Source of the DNA: Paenibacillus koleovorans NBRC 103111
GTDB lineage: Bacteria; Bacillota; Bacilli; Paenibacillales; NBRC-103111
Assembly (NCBI RefSeq): GCF_004000845.1
Contig: NZ_BIMA01000019.1
Span: forward strand, 18,863-82,862
Reading direction: 5' to 3'
Length of the DNA: 64,000 nt
A program made the translations under genes and the position numbers. The notes under the pieces are model-generated. The model was given only the letters and a program-made list of their open reading frames with translations. It was not told where the DNA came from and ran no database searches. Shown piece by piece: positions 25,080-33,043 of the stretch. Within the stretch, counting starts at the first letter, position 1; every line of letters starts with the position of its first letter.

Positions 25080-26258
25080 TTAGATTCGATACTCCGTCTT
25101 CTGAATAAGCCGACCGTCCACGATTACCGCAGTAACGGCGGGGAAGTCGTCCTCCAACTGCTCGATGACGATCAGATCGGCCTTTTTGCCTTCCTGGATG
25201 GAGCCCACCTCCGCGTCGATCTTCACGGCCCTCGCCGGATGAATCGTCACCATCCGAATCGCCTCCGTCAGCTCCAGTCGGCCTCGATCGACCAGATGGA
25301 ACACTGCATGCAGCAGAGCCGCCGGGTAGTAGTCGCTGCATAGAATATCGATGCAGCCGTGACTGATCGCTTCCTCCGCGGATAGGTTGCCGCTGTGCGA
25401 GCCGCCCAGGATGATGTTCGGCGCTCCCGCAATCGTGGCCATTCCCATCGCTTTGGCTTGGCAGGCGATCTCCAGCGTGATCGGGAATTCGCTTATGGCG
25501 GTGCCGAAGCTCTGGACGAGCTCCAGCTTCTCGACCGAATCGTCGTCATGCGAGGCGATGGCGATCTGGTGCTCCTGCGCCAGCCGGGCGATCTCGCGAA
25601 TGCCTTCCACGGTCAGCTTCGGCTTCACCTGATGAGCGGCGATGATCTCTTCGATTTGGCCTTCGCTGTAGTCTTGATACCCCTGAATCGCCTTGCGATA
25701 CACCTCCAGGTCGCGGTACTGCCCTTGGCCCGGCGTATGATCCATGAAGGAAATCAAGTGCACCTTTTTCTCGACGATAAATTGTTTGAGGTTGTCGATC
25801 TCGTCGATGTTGTCGATCTCGAACCGTGCGTGGAATCGGTGGCGCAGCAGATGCCGGCTGTTGTGAAACTCGTCGATGAGGTCGACCATCTTCTTCACGT
25901 TCTCCGGCTCCCGGATCGGACGATATTTGTAATCGGCGGATTTGAAAATCGAGAGCGAGTGATACATCGTCGTAATGCCGTGTGTGATAAGCTCCCGCTC
26001 GGTCTCCCGCAAGCTCAGCCGGAAGTCGAACAGCGAGGTCGGCCTCGGCCCCGACATATGCTCGATGTAATCGGAATGGATATCGATGAAGCCGGGAGAG
26101 ACAATGCCGCCTCGGGCATCGATGATCTGGGTCTGCGCGGTGACCGGAATTTCGCCCCGCAGGCCGATCCGCTCGATCCGGTCCCCCGCAACGAGGAGAT
26201 CGAATCCTTCCAATACGGTTTCTTCCGTAACGATGCGCCCGTTGGTAATCAGATACAT
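25080..26258 (-). CDS. phnM: PhnM, ribose-1-methylphosphonate 5-triphosphate diphosphatase
   Basis: A 392-residue amidohydrolase-superfamily enzyme. Metal-binding HSDYIEH (Asp variant of the usual HxH), later IASHDDDSVE, and the C-terminal pair SDYYPAALL and HPARAVKI are all present. It removes pyrophosphate from the phosphonate-ribose triphosphate, making the substrate for PhnJ. GGAGG precedes ATG. Gene order phnK-M-L differs from the phnK-L-M order of E. coli. Confidence 0.93.
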   Translation of the reverse strand: MYLITNGRIVTEETVLEGFDLLVAGDRIERIGLRGEIPVTAQTQIIDARGGIVSPGFIDIHSDYIEHMSGPRPTSLFDFRLSLRETERELITHGITTMYHSLSIFKSADYKYRPIREPENVKKMVDLIDEFHNSRHLLRHRFHARFEIDNIDEIDNLKQFIVEKKVHLISFMDHTPGQGQYRDLEVYRKAIQGYQDYSEGQIEEIIAAHQVKPKLTVEGIREIARLAQEHQIAIASHDDDSVEKLELVQSFGTAISEFPITLEIACQAKAMGMATIAGAPNIILGGSHSGNLSAEEAISHGCIDILCSDYYPAALLHAVFHLVDRGRLELTEAIRMVTIHPARAVKIDAEVGSIQEGKKADLIVIEQLEDDFPAVTAVIVDGRLIQKTEYRI

Positions 26259-26285
26259 GGAATTGCCTCCGTCTCTTCCTAGGAT

Positions 26286-27131
26286 TTAGAGCAAGGACTG
26301 CACGAGCTGCTGCGTATAGGCATGCTGCGGGTCCTCGAGTATTTGATCGGTCAGTCCTTGCTCCACAATACGGCCGTCCAGCATCACCATCGTCCGGTCG
26401 GCGAGCATACGAATGACGCCGAGATCGTGCGAGACGAGCAGCATGCTGATGCCGAGCTCCCGCTGCAGCTGCTTGATTAAGTCCAGCACGTTGGCTTGAA
26501 CCGACAAGTCCAGCCCCGTCGTCACCTCATCGAGCAGCAGGATGGACGGTTGATTGGAGAGCGCCTTGGCGATCTGCACCCGCTGCTGCATGCCGCCTGA
26601 GAAAAGCTTGGGCGCTTCCTTCATCCGGAACAGCGGAATGTGCACCCGCTCGAGCAGCTCGCGTCCCCGGGCTTCCATCGCCTGCACGTTGCGGCTTCCC
26701 GCGGCGATCATTTTCTCGGCGATGTTGCCGATCGACGTAAACTCCATGCGCAAGCCTAGCATAGGGTTCTGGTACACTTTGCCCATCAGGTGGTTGCGGA
26801 TGTACCGCTTCTGCTGCTGGGACTCCTCGAACAAATTGACGGAACCGCCTTTGTAAGTTCGGATGTAGGCTTCGCCTCCCGTGACCTCCTCGTCGAAGTA
26901 GACGCATCGCATCATCGTAGACTTGCCGCTGCCGCTTTCACCCACAATACCGAGCACCTCGCCGGGATACAGGTCGAACGTAAGTCCCTGGCACGAGTAT
27001 ACGGTGCCGCAGTCCGGGCAATAGTTTTTGTCCAGCACGCGAGTGTCCGGGTTGGCACACCTCTCGCAGCCGCCGCCGAATTGTTTGCTCATGTTCCTCA
27101 CGGACAATACCGGAGCCGTCTCCTTACGCAT
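26286..27131 (-). CDS. phnK: C-P lyase subunit PhnK (ABC-type ATPase) with Cys-rich insertion
   Basis: A 281-residue ATPase that binds the C-P lyase core. Walker A GESGSGKST, signature FSGGMQQRVQIAKAL, Walker B ILLLDEVTTGLDL, H-loop LVSHDL. Unlike the roughly 250-residue E. coli protein it has an N-terminal insertion with two CxxC pairs (CERC and CPDC, residues about 19-42), a zinc-ribbon-like motif that I recall from other Gram-positive PhnK proteins. Overlaps phnJ by 8 nt. Confidence 0.93.
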   Translation of the reverse strand: MRKETAPVLSVRNMSKQFGGGCERCANPDTRVLDKNYCPDCGTVYSCQGLTFDLYPGEVLGIVGESGSGKSTMMRCVYFDEEVTGGEAYIRTYKGGSVNLFEESQQQKRYIRNHLMGKVYQNPMLGLRMEFTSIGNIAEKMIAAGSRNVQAMEARGRELLERVHIPLFRMKEAPKLFSGGMQQRVQIAKALSNQPSILLLDEVTTGLDLSVQANVLDLIKQLQRELGISMLLVSHDLGVIRMLADRTMVMLDGRIVEQGLTDQILEDPQHAYTQQLVQSLL

Positions 27132-27981
27132 GGCCGACCCTCCCCTCCGAACCGTTCAACCGACTCAGGCAGTAGCTCGTATCGTTGCATTGGTAGTACG
27201 TCCCCTCCGCCTCCTGATCGAAGAGTTCGTCCAGGAACGTATCCTCCGCTCCGCACAGCTTGCACGCCTTGCCTTGGAACGTCTCCGCTTCGAACGGCAC
27301 ATCCTCGAAAGCCAGCGACACGACGCGGGTGTAGGGCGGCACTGCATAAATCTTTTTCTCCCGCCCGGCACCCAGCAGGATCAGCGCTTCCGACTCGTGC
27401 AACTTCGGATTGTCGAACTTCGGGATCGGGCTCGGCGCCATCACATAGCGGTCATGCACGAGCACCGGGTGATCGGCGCCGGTCGTCATCCCGCGGTACT
27501 TCATGATCTGCTCGAACAGCATGAGCCACTCCCCGCTGTATTCGTTCTCCCCGTGCAGCTTCTTCGTCTCTCGCTCGCTCGGCTCGTACATGCGCAGCGG
27601 CTCCGGCATCGGCACCTGCAGCACCAGTATCTGGTCCGGACGAAGCGGAACTTCCGGGATGCGGTGACGCGACTGAATCAGAGTAGCTTCGGTTGTCTCG
27701 TCTACCGTCTCGACGCCGGTCGTCTTGTGGATGAGCTTCTTGATGCTGACGGCGTTGACCGATTCGTCCGAGCCTTGGTCAATGACCTTCAGCACGTCGC
27801 GCTTCCCGATGAGGGACAGCGTCAGCTGCAGCCCGCCGGTTCCCCAGCCGCGGCCGATCGGCATTTCCCGTGAGGCGAACGGCACCTGGTAGCCGGGGAC
27901 GGCAATCGCCTTGAGCGTCGCGCGGCGAATTTCCCGCTTGGAGCCTTCGTCGAAGAAGGCGAAGTTGTAGTTTAGTCGCAT
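27124..27981 (-). CDS. phnJ: PhnJ, radical-SAM carbon-phosphorus lyase
   Basis: A 285-residue catalytic subunit that cleaves the C-P bond of ribose-1-methylphosphonate 5-phosphate, releasing methane and a cyclic phosphate. The C-terminus has the four Cys with the exact canonical spacing C-x2-C-x21-C-x5-C (CKLC ... CNDTSYC). The first three bind the 4Fe-4S cluster and the fourth forms the thiyl radical. The N-terminus has LNYNFAFFDEGSKREIRRATLKAIA and RGWGTGGLQ. Oxygen-sensitive chemistry. Overlaps both neighbours. Confidence 0.95.
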   Translation of the reverse strand: MRLNYNFAFFDEGSKREIRRATLKAIAVPGYQVPFASREMPIGRGWGTGGLQLTLSLIGKRDVLKVIDQGSDESVNAVSIKKLIHKTTGVETVDETTEATLIQSRHRIPEVPLRPDQILVLQVPMPEPLRMYEPSERETKKLHGENEYSGEWLMLFEQIMKYRGMTTGADHPVLVHDRYVMAPSPIPKFDNPKLHESEALILLGAGREKKIYAVPPYTRVVSLAFEDVPFEAETFQGKACKLCGAEDTFLDELFDQEAEGTYYQCNDTSYCLSRLNGSEGRVGHA

Positions 27982-29135
27982 GCCGGTACGCCCTCCTCTT
28001 GCGGCTTCGGATTCGCCTGTCTCGTCTTCCTCACGTCGTTCAGCTTCGATTGGAACGTAACGTAGTGCGGCATTTTCAAGTGGGAGATGAACCCGGTCGA
28101 CTCCACGGAATCGATATGGAAGAGCACGAATTCCTCGTTCTCGGTCGGCACCGTCTTATCGCCGCGCTCCAGACTTTTGTCCAGAATGCTCATCGCAATC
28201 GCCTTCGTCTCGTTCTGCCCGAAGCAGAGGCCATAGCCGAAATCGAACTGAAGCTCCTTCCTGCCGCGCTCCTTCTCCACCATAGCCGGGATGAGCATCT
28301 CGACCTCGGTTGCCTTCAAATCGCCGATGTAGTACGCCTCCTCCTCGTCGTCCGAGGGGCGTGTCGGGCTGTCCACATAAACCGGCAGCCGGCCGACGCG
28401 CAGCTCCCCTACCGTCGGATGAACCATGCCGTAGCCGCGAATGACCGCATAGGCCATCGAAGTAACCGCTCCTGTCTGCCCTCGCGTCAGCACCTGCAGC
28501 TTCTGGCTGCGGCTCGCCGGGAACGTCAGGCTCGAGCGCGTCACATCGTCCGGCTCCCGCGAATCGAGCGGGCATTCGGGCAGCAGCCCTTCCTGCCGCA
28601 AGTAGTCCAGCACCTTCGGAATCCTGGCTAGCGACTCGGCAGCCTGTCGGTCGCCGCCGGCGCCGGCATAGGCAGCCTCCCGGGTGTCCCGTTCAAAAGC
28701 GAGAAGCCACTCTCGGACGGACGCTTCGCTCTCCTCCGCCAGCTCGAAATCGAGCAGGCGGTGGCTGTAATCGGTCGTGGCGCCCAGCAGCTGGCCGCCG
28801 GGAATGTCCTTGAAGCTGGCCGAGATACGCCGCTCCACCCGCATGTCTCCCGAAACGACCGTGCGGGAATAATGTTTCCTCGGCAACGTCGAGCGGTAGG
28901 CCCGCAGCAGGAACACCGCCTCCTCCGGGTTGCCTTCGGCTTGTTTGATCGCCAGCGCGGCCAGCGTCTCGCTATATAGGCTGCTCTCCGACATGACCTG
29001 ATCGATCAAACCGCGCAGACCGCCTTCAATCGACCGGACGTCCAGGACGACGCCTTGGCGAACCCGCTCGTACTGGAGCAGTCGGAGCGACTCCTCGATC
29101 GCAGCCGTCCCGCCTTTCACCGCTACGTAAGCCAC
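27972..29135 (-). CDS. phnI: C-P lyase subunit PhnI
   Basis: A 387-residue PhnI with the family start MAYVAVKGGTAAIEESLRLL and conserved GYGMVHPTVGELRVGRLPV and HIDSVESTGFISHLKMPHYVTFQSKL. It is the ribosyl-transfer core of the complex (nucleosidase-type). It is somewhat longer than E. coli PhnI owing to the middle region. Overlaps phnH by 13 nt and phnJ by 10 nt. Confidence 0.94.
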   Translation of the reverse strand: MAYVAVKGGTAAIEESLRLLQYERVRQGVVLDVRSIEGGLRGLIDQVMSESSLYSETLAALAIKQAEGNPEEAVFLLRAYRSTLPRKHYSRTVVSGDMRVERRISASFKDIPGGQLLGATTDYSHRLLDFELAEESEASVREWLLAFERDTREAAYAGAGGDRQAAESLARIPKVLDYLRQEGLLPECPLDSREPDDVTRSSLTFPASRSQKLQVLTRGQTGAVTSMAYAVIRGYGMVHPTVGELRVGRLPVYVDSPTRPSDDEEEAYYIGDLKATEVEMLIPAMVEKERGRKELQFDFGYGLCFGQNETKAIAMSILDKSLERGDKTVPTENEEFVLFHIDSVESTGFISHLKMPHYVTFQSKLNDVRKTRQANPKPQEEGVPACD

Positions 29136-29746
29136 ACGCCCGCCTCCTCTCTCTCAACCTGAGTCGTACGCGGCAGCGCGAACAGGCGATGCTCGGCATC
29201 CATGAACAGCAGATCAAGTCCGAGCGGAAATTCGACATTGCGCTCCGCCCGCAGCTCGACCCAATCCGGCTGCGGCTCCAACTGCACATAGCTGGCGGTC
29301 TGAATGCCCGGGCCTCTGAGCCGGAGCCCTCGACCATGACCTTGTGCCTCGCTAATCGACTCCACCTCAATGATGACGGTAGCCGAGTGGTGCGGGTCGG
29401 CCAGTTTGCCTATCTTGGCGTTCCGCAACGTATGCAGGACATCCTCCGGCACGGCGTCGCGCAGGACGAAGACATAGTCCGCCTTCTCTGTCTCGACCGC
29501 CCTCGCATACGTCGTCTGATTCAGGAACTGCGTCATCACGGCCGCTTCCTCGCCCGAGACGACCTTGAAGGTCACTTCGGTATCGAGCAGCATATGCGCG
29601 AGCAGCATTGTAGTCGGGTAACAGCCGCCTTCCGGCTCCAGCTTGCCTGCCTCCTCCGCCAGGTCGACCACCAACCCCGGCCTTGCCATCGCTTGTACGA
29701 CTTTCCGATACGACGTCTGTATGTCGTGCACGAAATCCAGCTTCAT
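29123..29746 (-). CDS. phnH: C-P lyase subunit PhnH
   Basis: About 207 residues; MKLDFVHDIQTSYRKVVQAMARPG at the start and GLDLLFMDAEHRLFALPRTTQVER near the end are PhnH hallmarks. PhnH is a PLP-transferase-like fold without cofactor. ATG 29746 follows AGAGGAG by 8 nt; the GTG at 29755 overlaps that site and is less likely. Confidence 0.92.
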   Translation of the reverse strand: MKLDFVHDIQTSYRKVVQAMARPGLVVDLAEEAGKLEPEGGCYPTTMLLAHMLLDTEVTFKVVSGEEAAVMTQFLNQTTYARAVETEKADYVFVLRDAVPEDVLHTLRNAKIGKLADPHHSATVIIEVESISEAQGHGRGLRLRGPGIQTASYVQLEPQPDWVELRAERNVEFPLGLDLLFMDAEHRLFALPRTTQVEREEAGVWLT

Positions 29747-29761
29747 CGCTTGCACTCCTCT

Positions 29762-30187
29762 CTACTCGGTGTCCATCGTCTCGAACTGGACCTTCGTCTT
29801 GCGGATCGGCTCCTCGAGTACATGCCGCTCCGCCTGCAACCGCTCCGACTCGGCCTGCAATACCGCCGTCCAAGCAGCCGTCTCCTCGAGCTGCGCCTCG
29901 TACGCAGCGTCGATCACCGCGAGCCGGTACGCCATCTCGGGCCGATCCCCGCTCAGCAAGCCGACACCCGTATGTCCGGCGATCCGGACCTTGCATTCGG
30001 TCACCAGCGTTTCGCCCAAATAGAACAAGCTGTTCTGAGCCGTCTCTCGGACCTTGACCATGACCAGTCCGTGGTTGGGTGTTTCGAGAGTAGTTACTTC
30101 GTATCGGCCTTCAATTTCTTGCGCCAACGCGGCGGCGATGTCAGGCGCGCCGTCTATCAAAATCTCCGTTCGCTGCTTCCGTTTCAT
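29762..30187 (-). CDS. phnG: C-P lyase subunit PhnG
   Basis: About 141 residues; MKRKQRTEILIDGAPDIAAALAQEIE followed by MVKVRETAQNSLFYLGETLVTECKVRI and AYRLAVIDAAYEAQ, typical of PhnG. The GGGAGG site 6 nt upstream sets the start at 30187 rather than further upstream. Forms the core hexameric complex with PhnH, I and J. Gap of 15 nt to phnH. Confidence 0.92.
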   Translation of the reverse strand: MKRKQRTEILIDGAPDIAAALAQEIEGRYEVTTLETPNHGLVMVKVRETAQNSLFYLGETLVTECKVRIAGHTGVGLLSGDRPEMAYRLAVIDAAYEAQLEETAAWTAVLQAESERLQAERHVLEEPIRKTKVQFETMDTE

Positions 30188-30209
30188 GCCGAGCCTCCCT
30201 GATGGATTT

Positions 30210-30914
30210 CTATACCTCATATGTGAAATAGTCACCGCGATAGAGGGTTCTCGTGAACTCCAGCGTCTTCCCCGTACGCAGGTCCTCGCAAGCCGATTCC
30301 AGCACGAGCAAGGGGATCAGGCTGGAGCAGGCCAACAGCGATCGCTCGTACTTGGTCGGGAACGAGATGCTGAGCAGCGTCTGCGCAGGGCCGCCAAGCT
30401 CCGTGAAGCCTCTGCTTTTGTAGAATTCGTACATCGATGTGATGTCCCGGCCTACCTGCTCGATGTCCTGGAACAACACTTCCGCTACGTAAGAAATATG
30501 AAGCGCGATCGGCTGGCGCGACACCATGCGGAGCCTGCCGATTTTGAACACCCGATCCGTCTCTTCTACACCGAGCGCCTTGAAAATTTTGCGATTATAC
30601 TCTATCGGCTCGCAGAATACGTTTCTGGACTGATAGTCGTAGCCCAGCTCCAGCATCTTCTTGCTGAAGCTCTCGCTCGCGGATAGCAGCAGCGGAATGC
30701 GCTGGTGGCGGTCCTTCACGAAGCTGCCCCGGCCTTGCTTGGAGTAGATGTAGCCCATCTCCTGCAGCCGCTCGTAAGCTTTCCTCGCCGTGATGCGGGG
30801 GACGCGGAACTGCTCGGCCAAGTCGTTCTCGGACAGCAGCTTGTCTTCGGGCTCGTACTGACCCGCCTGGATCGCGGCGATCAGGTGATCCATAATATCC
30901 TGTTCCTCGGACAT
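30210..30914 (-). CDS. phnF: PhnF-like GntR/HutC-family regulator
   Basis: A 234-residue regulator: N-terminal wHTH (KLLSENDLAEQFRVPRITARKAYERLQEMGYIYSKQGRGSFVKD) and C-terminal UTRA domain (LGVEETDRVFKIGRLRMVSRQPIALHISYV ... LEFTRTLYRGDYFTYEV). It is placed inside the operon between the hexapeptide transferase and phnG, so it is probably autoregulatory. Inverted repeats upstream of the operon are candidate sites. Confidence 0.9.
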   Translation of the reverse strand: MSEEQDIMDHLIAAIQAGQYEPEDKLLSENDLAEQFRVPRITARKAYERLQEMGYIYSKQGRGSFVKDRHQRIPLLLSASESFSKKMLELGYDYQSRNVFCEPIEYNRKIFKALGVEETDRVFKIGRLRMVSRQPIALHISYVAEVLFQDIEQVGRDITSMYEFYKSRGFTELGGPAQTLLSISFPTKYERSLLACSSLIPLLVLESACEDLRTGKTLEFTRTLYRGDYFTYEV

Positions 30915-30920
30915 CCTCGC

Positions 30921-31556
30921 TCAGCCCCCGTACTTCTGAATGAAGGTCTCCACATCGCTCAGCTCGAAAAACCGTTCCTCCAGCACCTCTCTCGGCCAAT
31001 CCCACCAGGCGATCTGCAGCAGCTTGGCCGCCGTCTCGGCGGGAAACCTCACCTTGATCGGCCTGGCCGGCACGCCCACTACGACCGTGTAAGGCTCGAC
31101 ATCCTTCGTCACGACTGACCCCGACCCGATGACCGCTCCGTGGCCCACTCGAACTCCTTTCATCACGATCGCTCCATGACCGATCCAGACGTCATGCCCG
31201 ATCGTGACGCGGTTATCGCGCCGCCAGTCGAAGATCTCTTCGTCATCGGTTGCGGCGAATCCGAATCCGGCCCTCCGGTATGTCATATGGTGCTGCGTCA
31301 CCCGGTCCATCGGATGCTGAACCGGATTCAGGCATACGTGCGATGCGATCGAAGTGAACTTGCCTACCTCGCAATAATTCATCGTGACTTCATCCATCGT
31401 GTACGTGTAGTCACCGATTGTGGATTCTATGATTTTGTTCCCGGGACCGATCGACGTCCAAGCACCGGCATGGCTGTTGACTACAGAAGCGCTCGCATGT
31501 ACGGTCGGTTCGCCGGACAGTCTCGCTGATGACTCAGGCTGGTGAATAGGCTGCAT
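30921..31556 (-). CDS. Phosphonate-locus hexapeptide-repeat acyltransferase
   Basis: A 211-residue left-handed beta-helix transferase (DapH/LacA-like), with hexapeptide runs such as [36 protein letters not shown]. It matches the transferase family repeatedly found in phosphonate operons. Its acceptor is unknown; it may acetylate aminophosphonates, a job done by PhnO in E. coli, which is absent here. First gene of the operon; AAGGAGG precedes ATG. Confidence 0.88.
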   Translation of the reverse strand: MQPIHQPESSARLSGEPTVHASASVVNSHAGAWTSIGPGNKIIESTIGDYTYTMDEVTMNYCEVGKFTSIASHVCLNPVQHPMDRVTQHHMTYRRAGFGFAATDDEEIFDWRRDNRVTIGHDVWIGHGAIVMKGVRVGHGAVIGSGSVVTKDVEPYTVVVGVPARPIKVRFPAETAAKLLQIAWWDWPREVLEERFFELSDVETFIQKYGG

Positions 31557-31583
31557 CCTGGCATCCTCCTTATGGCTTCGAAT

Positions 31584-31612
31584 CTGGTACCAGTCTAACT
31601 TGATGCCAAGTT
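31584..31612. promoter_or_regulatory. Candidate PhnF operators
   Basis: Two inverted repeats lie between the PhoP-like array and the first phn gene: CTGGTACCAG (31584-31593) and AACTTG-ATGC-CAAGTT (31597-31612). Both are perfect. HutC/PhnF-type regulators bind short inverted repeats containing GGT/ACC; the first site is of that kind. Confidence 0.45.
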
Positions 31613-31617
31613 GGGAA

Positions 31618-31656
31618 GGTTATTGCAATGTAAAATGGCCATGAAGATCGTGTAAA
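31618..31656 (-). promoter_or_regulatory. PhoP box (four 11-nt-spaced hexamers) upstream of the phn operon
   Basis: Read leftward: TTTACA (31651-31656), TTCATG (31640-31645), TTTACA (31629-31634), ATAACC (31618-31623). The start-to-start spacing is exactly 11 nt in all three steps. This fits the Bacillus PhoP consensus of TT(A/C/T)A(C/T)A direct repeats and suggests induction by phosphate starvation. Confidence 0.7.
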
Positions 31657-31744
31657 TCCCCTCCATTCCGCTTGCAACCTTCCAGCACTTACTCTCGTTT
31701 AAAAGGAGGCAACCTTGCTACATACATAGAGAGGAAGATTCCTG

Positions 31745-32878
31745 ATGACCCATACTATGAAAAGAAGCTTGATCGTTCTCGCGACCGTCACGTCCATGAT
31801 CGCCCCGGTGGCGGCCTACGCGGACCAGCCTCCAGCACCCGTGCAGGCCGTGCCGATCTCGGCGCCCATTGCGGTTCCGATTTCTGCTCCTATTGCGGTT
31901 CCGATCTCCGCACCGATCATCCTGCCGATCTCGGCTCCACTGCCGTCTCAGCAAGTTACGGTACAGGTGAATGGGCAAGCGGTCGAGGTAGCCGGCTATC
32001 ACGCCGATGGCGCACAAGAGCCGATGCTGCCGCTGCGCGCCGTCGCCGAGAAGCTCGGCTTTACCCTGGAATGGAACCCGGTTACTTATTCGGTCGACCT
32101 GTCGAAGGACAACGTGTTCACGACCGTCACGACGGGCCAGGATCGCTACACGGTCAATAAAATGTACGTCACGCTGGGCACGGCGCCTGCCCTGGTGGAC
32201 AGCAAGCTGTTCGTGCCGGCTTCGTTCGTGGGACGCATCCTGCACGGTTCCGTGGAAACGAAGGACGGTTCGGTATCCGTCTCGCTCCAGGAGCAGAGGA
32301 AATCCGTGGAAGCGAAGGGCGTCATCACTTCGATTCGCATCGGCGAGCGTTCCTCTTCCGTGCACATTCAAGGCGCCGGTACCGATGGAATCGTCCTCAA
32401 TGTAGGCCCGGAAACGCTCGTCGAATCCAAGGCTGGGGCGAAGCTGGCGCTTAGCGACCTGCATCCCGGCTTGACCGTCGATGTCGAGCACTCGATCATT
32501 TCGACGATGAGCCTTCCGCCTCAGACGGCTGCATACCGCATCACCGTTGCCGATGCCGCACTGCAAGCCGGGATGATCGGCACAGCCGGCACCATCGAAG
32601 AAGTGCGCACCGGCGACTCCGGCTCAGCCAGCATCCTGATCCAAGGACAAGGCCTTGACGAGCAGACGCCGGACGAAGTGGTGCTTACACTCGGGGAGAA
32701 CACTCTATTCGTAGCTCCGAACGGCGCGGCGATCGACAAGAGCGCTGTTGTCAAAGGAGCGGAAGTGATCGGCTTCTACGGCCCTCGCCTGACTCGCAGC
32801 CTGCCGCCAATTGGCCAAGCATGGAAGGTTGTCGTGAAGCCAGCCCAATCGCAAGCCCAACCGCCTGCCGCCGAGTAA
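31745..32878 (+). CDS. Secreted stalk-domain (copper amine oxidase N-terminal-like) protein
   Basis: A 377-residue protein. Signal peptide about 1-26 (KRSLIVLATVTSMIAPVAAYA). Residues 36-67 are four 8-residue repeats of the form VPISAPIA. Then comes a Cu_amine_oxidN1 stalk domain: VTVQVNGQAVEV, then MLPLRAVAEKLGFTLEWNPVTYSVDLS and KLFVPASFVGRIL. A C-terminal beta-rich region follows, probably duplicated. Such domains are common in Paenibacillus cell-surface proteins. GAGAGGAA precedes ATG 31745; ATG 31757 is an alternative. Function unknown. Confidence 0.8.
   Translation: MTHTMKRSLIVLATVTSMIAPVAAYADQPPAPVQAVPISAPIAVPISAPIAVPISAPIILPISAPLPSQQVTVQVNGQAVEVAGYHADGAQEPMLPLRAVAEKLGFTLEWNPVTYSVDLSKDNVFTTVTTGQDRYTVNKMYVTLGTAPALVDSKLFVPASFVGRILHGSVETKDGSVSVSLQEQRKSVEAKGVITSIRIGERSSSVHIQGAGTDGIVLNVGPETLVESKAGAKLALSDLHPGLTVDVEHSIISTMSLPPQTAAYRITVADAALQAGMIGTAGTIEEVRTGDSGSASILIQGQGLDEQTPDEVVLTLGENTLFVAPNGAAIDKSAVVKGAEVIGFYGPRLTRSLPPIGQAWKVVVKPAQSQAQPPAAE
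31850..31945 (+). repeat. Coding tandem repeat, 24-nt unit x4
   Basis: Four near-identical 24-nt units encoding VPISAPI(A/I) inside the stalk-domain protein, with synonymous drift between units. Likely an extended Pro-rich spacer between signal peptide and domain, prone to copy-number change. Confidence 0.75.
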
Positions 32879-32896
32879 GCGAGCAACAGCTAATAG

Positions 32897-32921
32897 CCTC
32901 CCCCTATCTCAGGGTGGAGGT
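32897..32921 (+). terminator. Possible terminator
   Basis: Stem CCTCC-CCCT / AGGG-tGGAGG with one bulge, followed by TTGTTTGTGTG, about 20 nt after the stop of the first stalk-domain gene. Confidence 0.5.
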
Positions 32922-33043
32922 TGTTTGTGTGTAAGGAATTGAGCGGGATGAACTATAGCCGCCCGGTTGAGCGATCGCTACAATGAGGGGGACAGGACAA
33001 GCTGGACAAGCTGAAGTCATTATGAAGAAGGAAGTGGTATTGG

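Noticed and set aside
25395..26282. 295-residue + strand frame opposite phnM
   Set aside because: Antisense to phnM, no ribosome site or recognisable domain.
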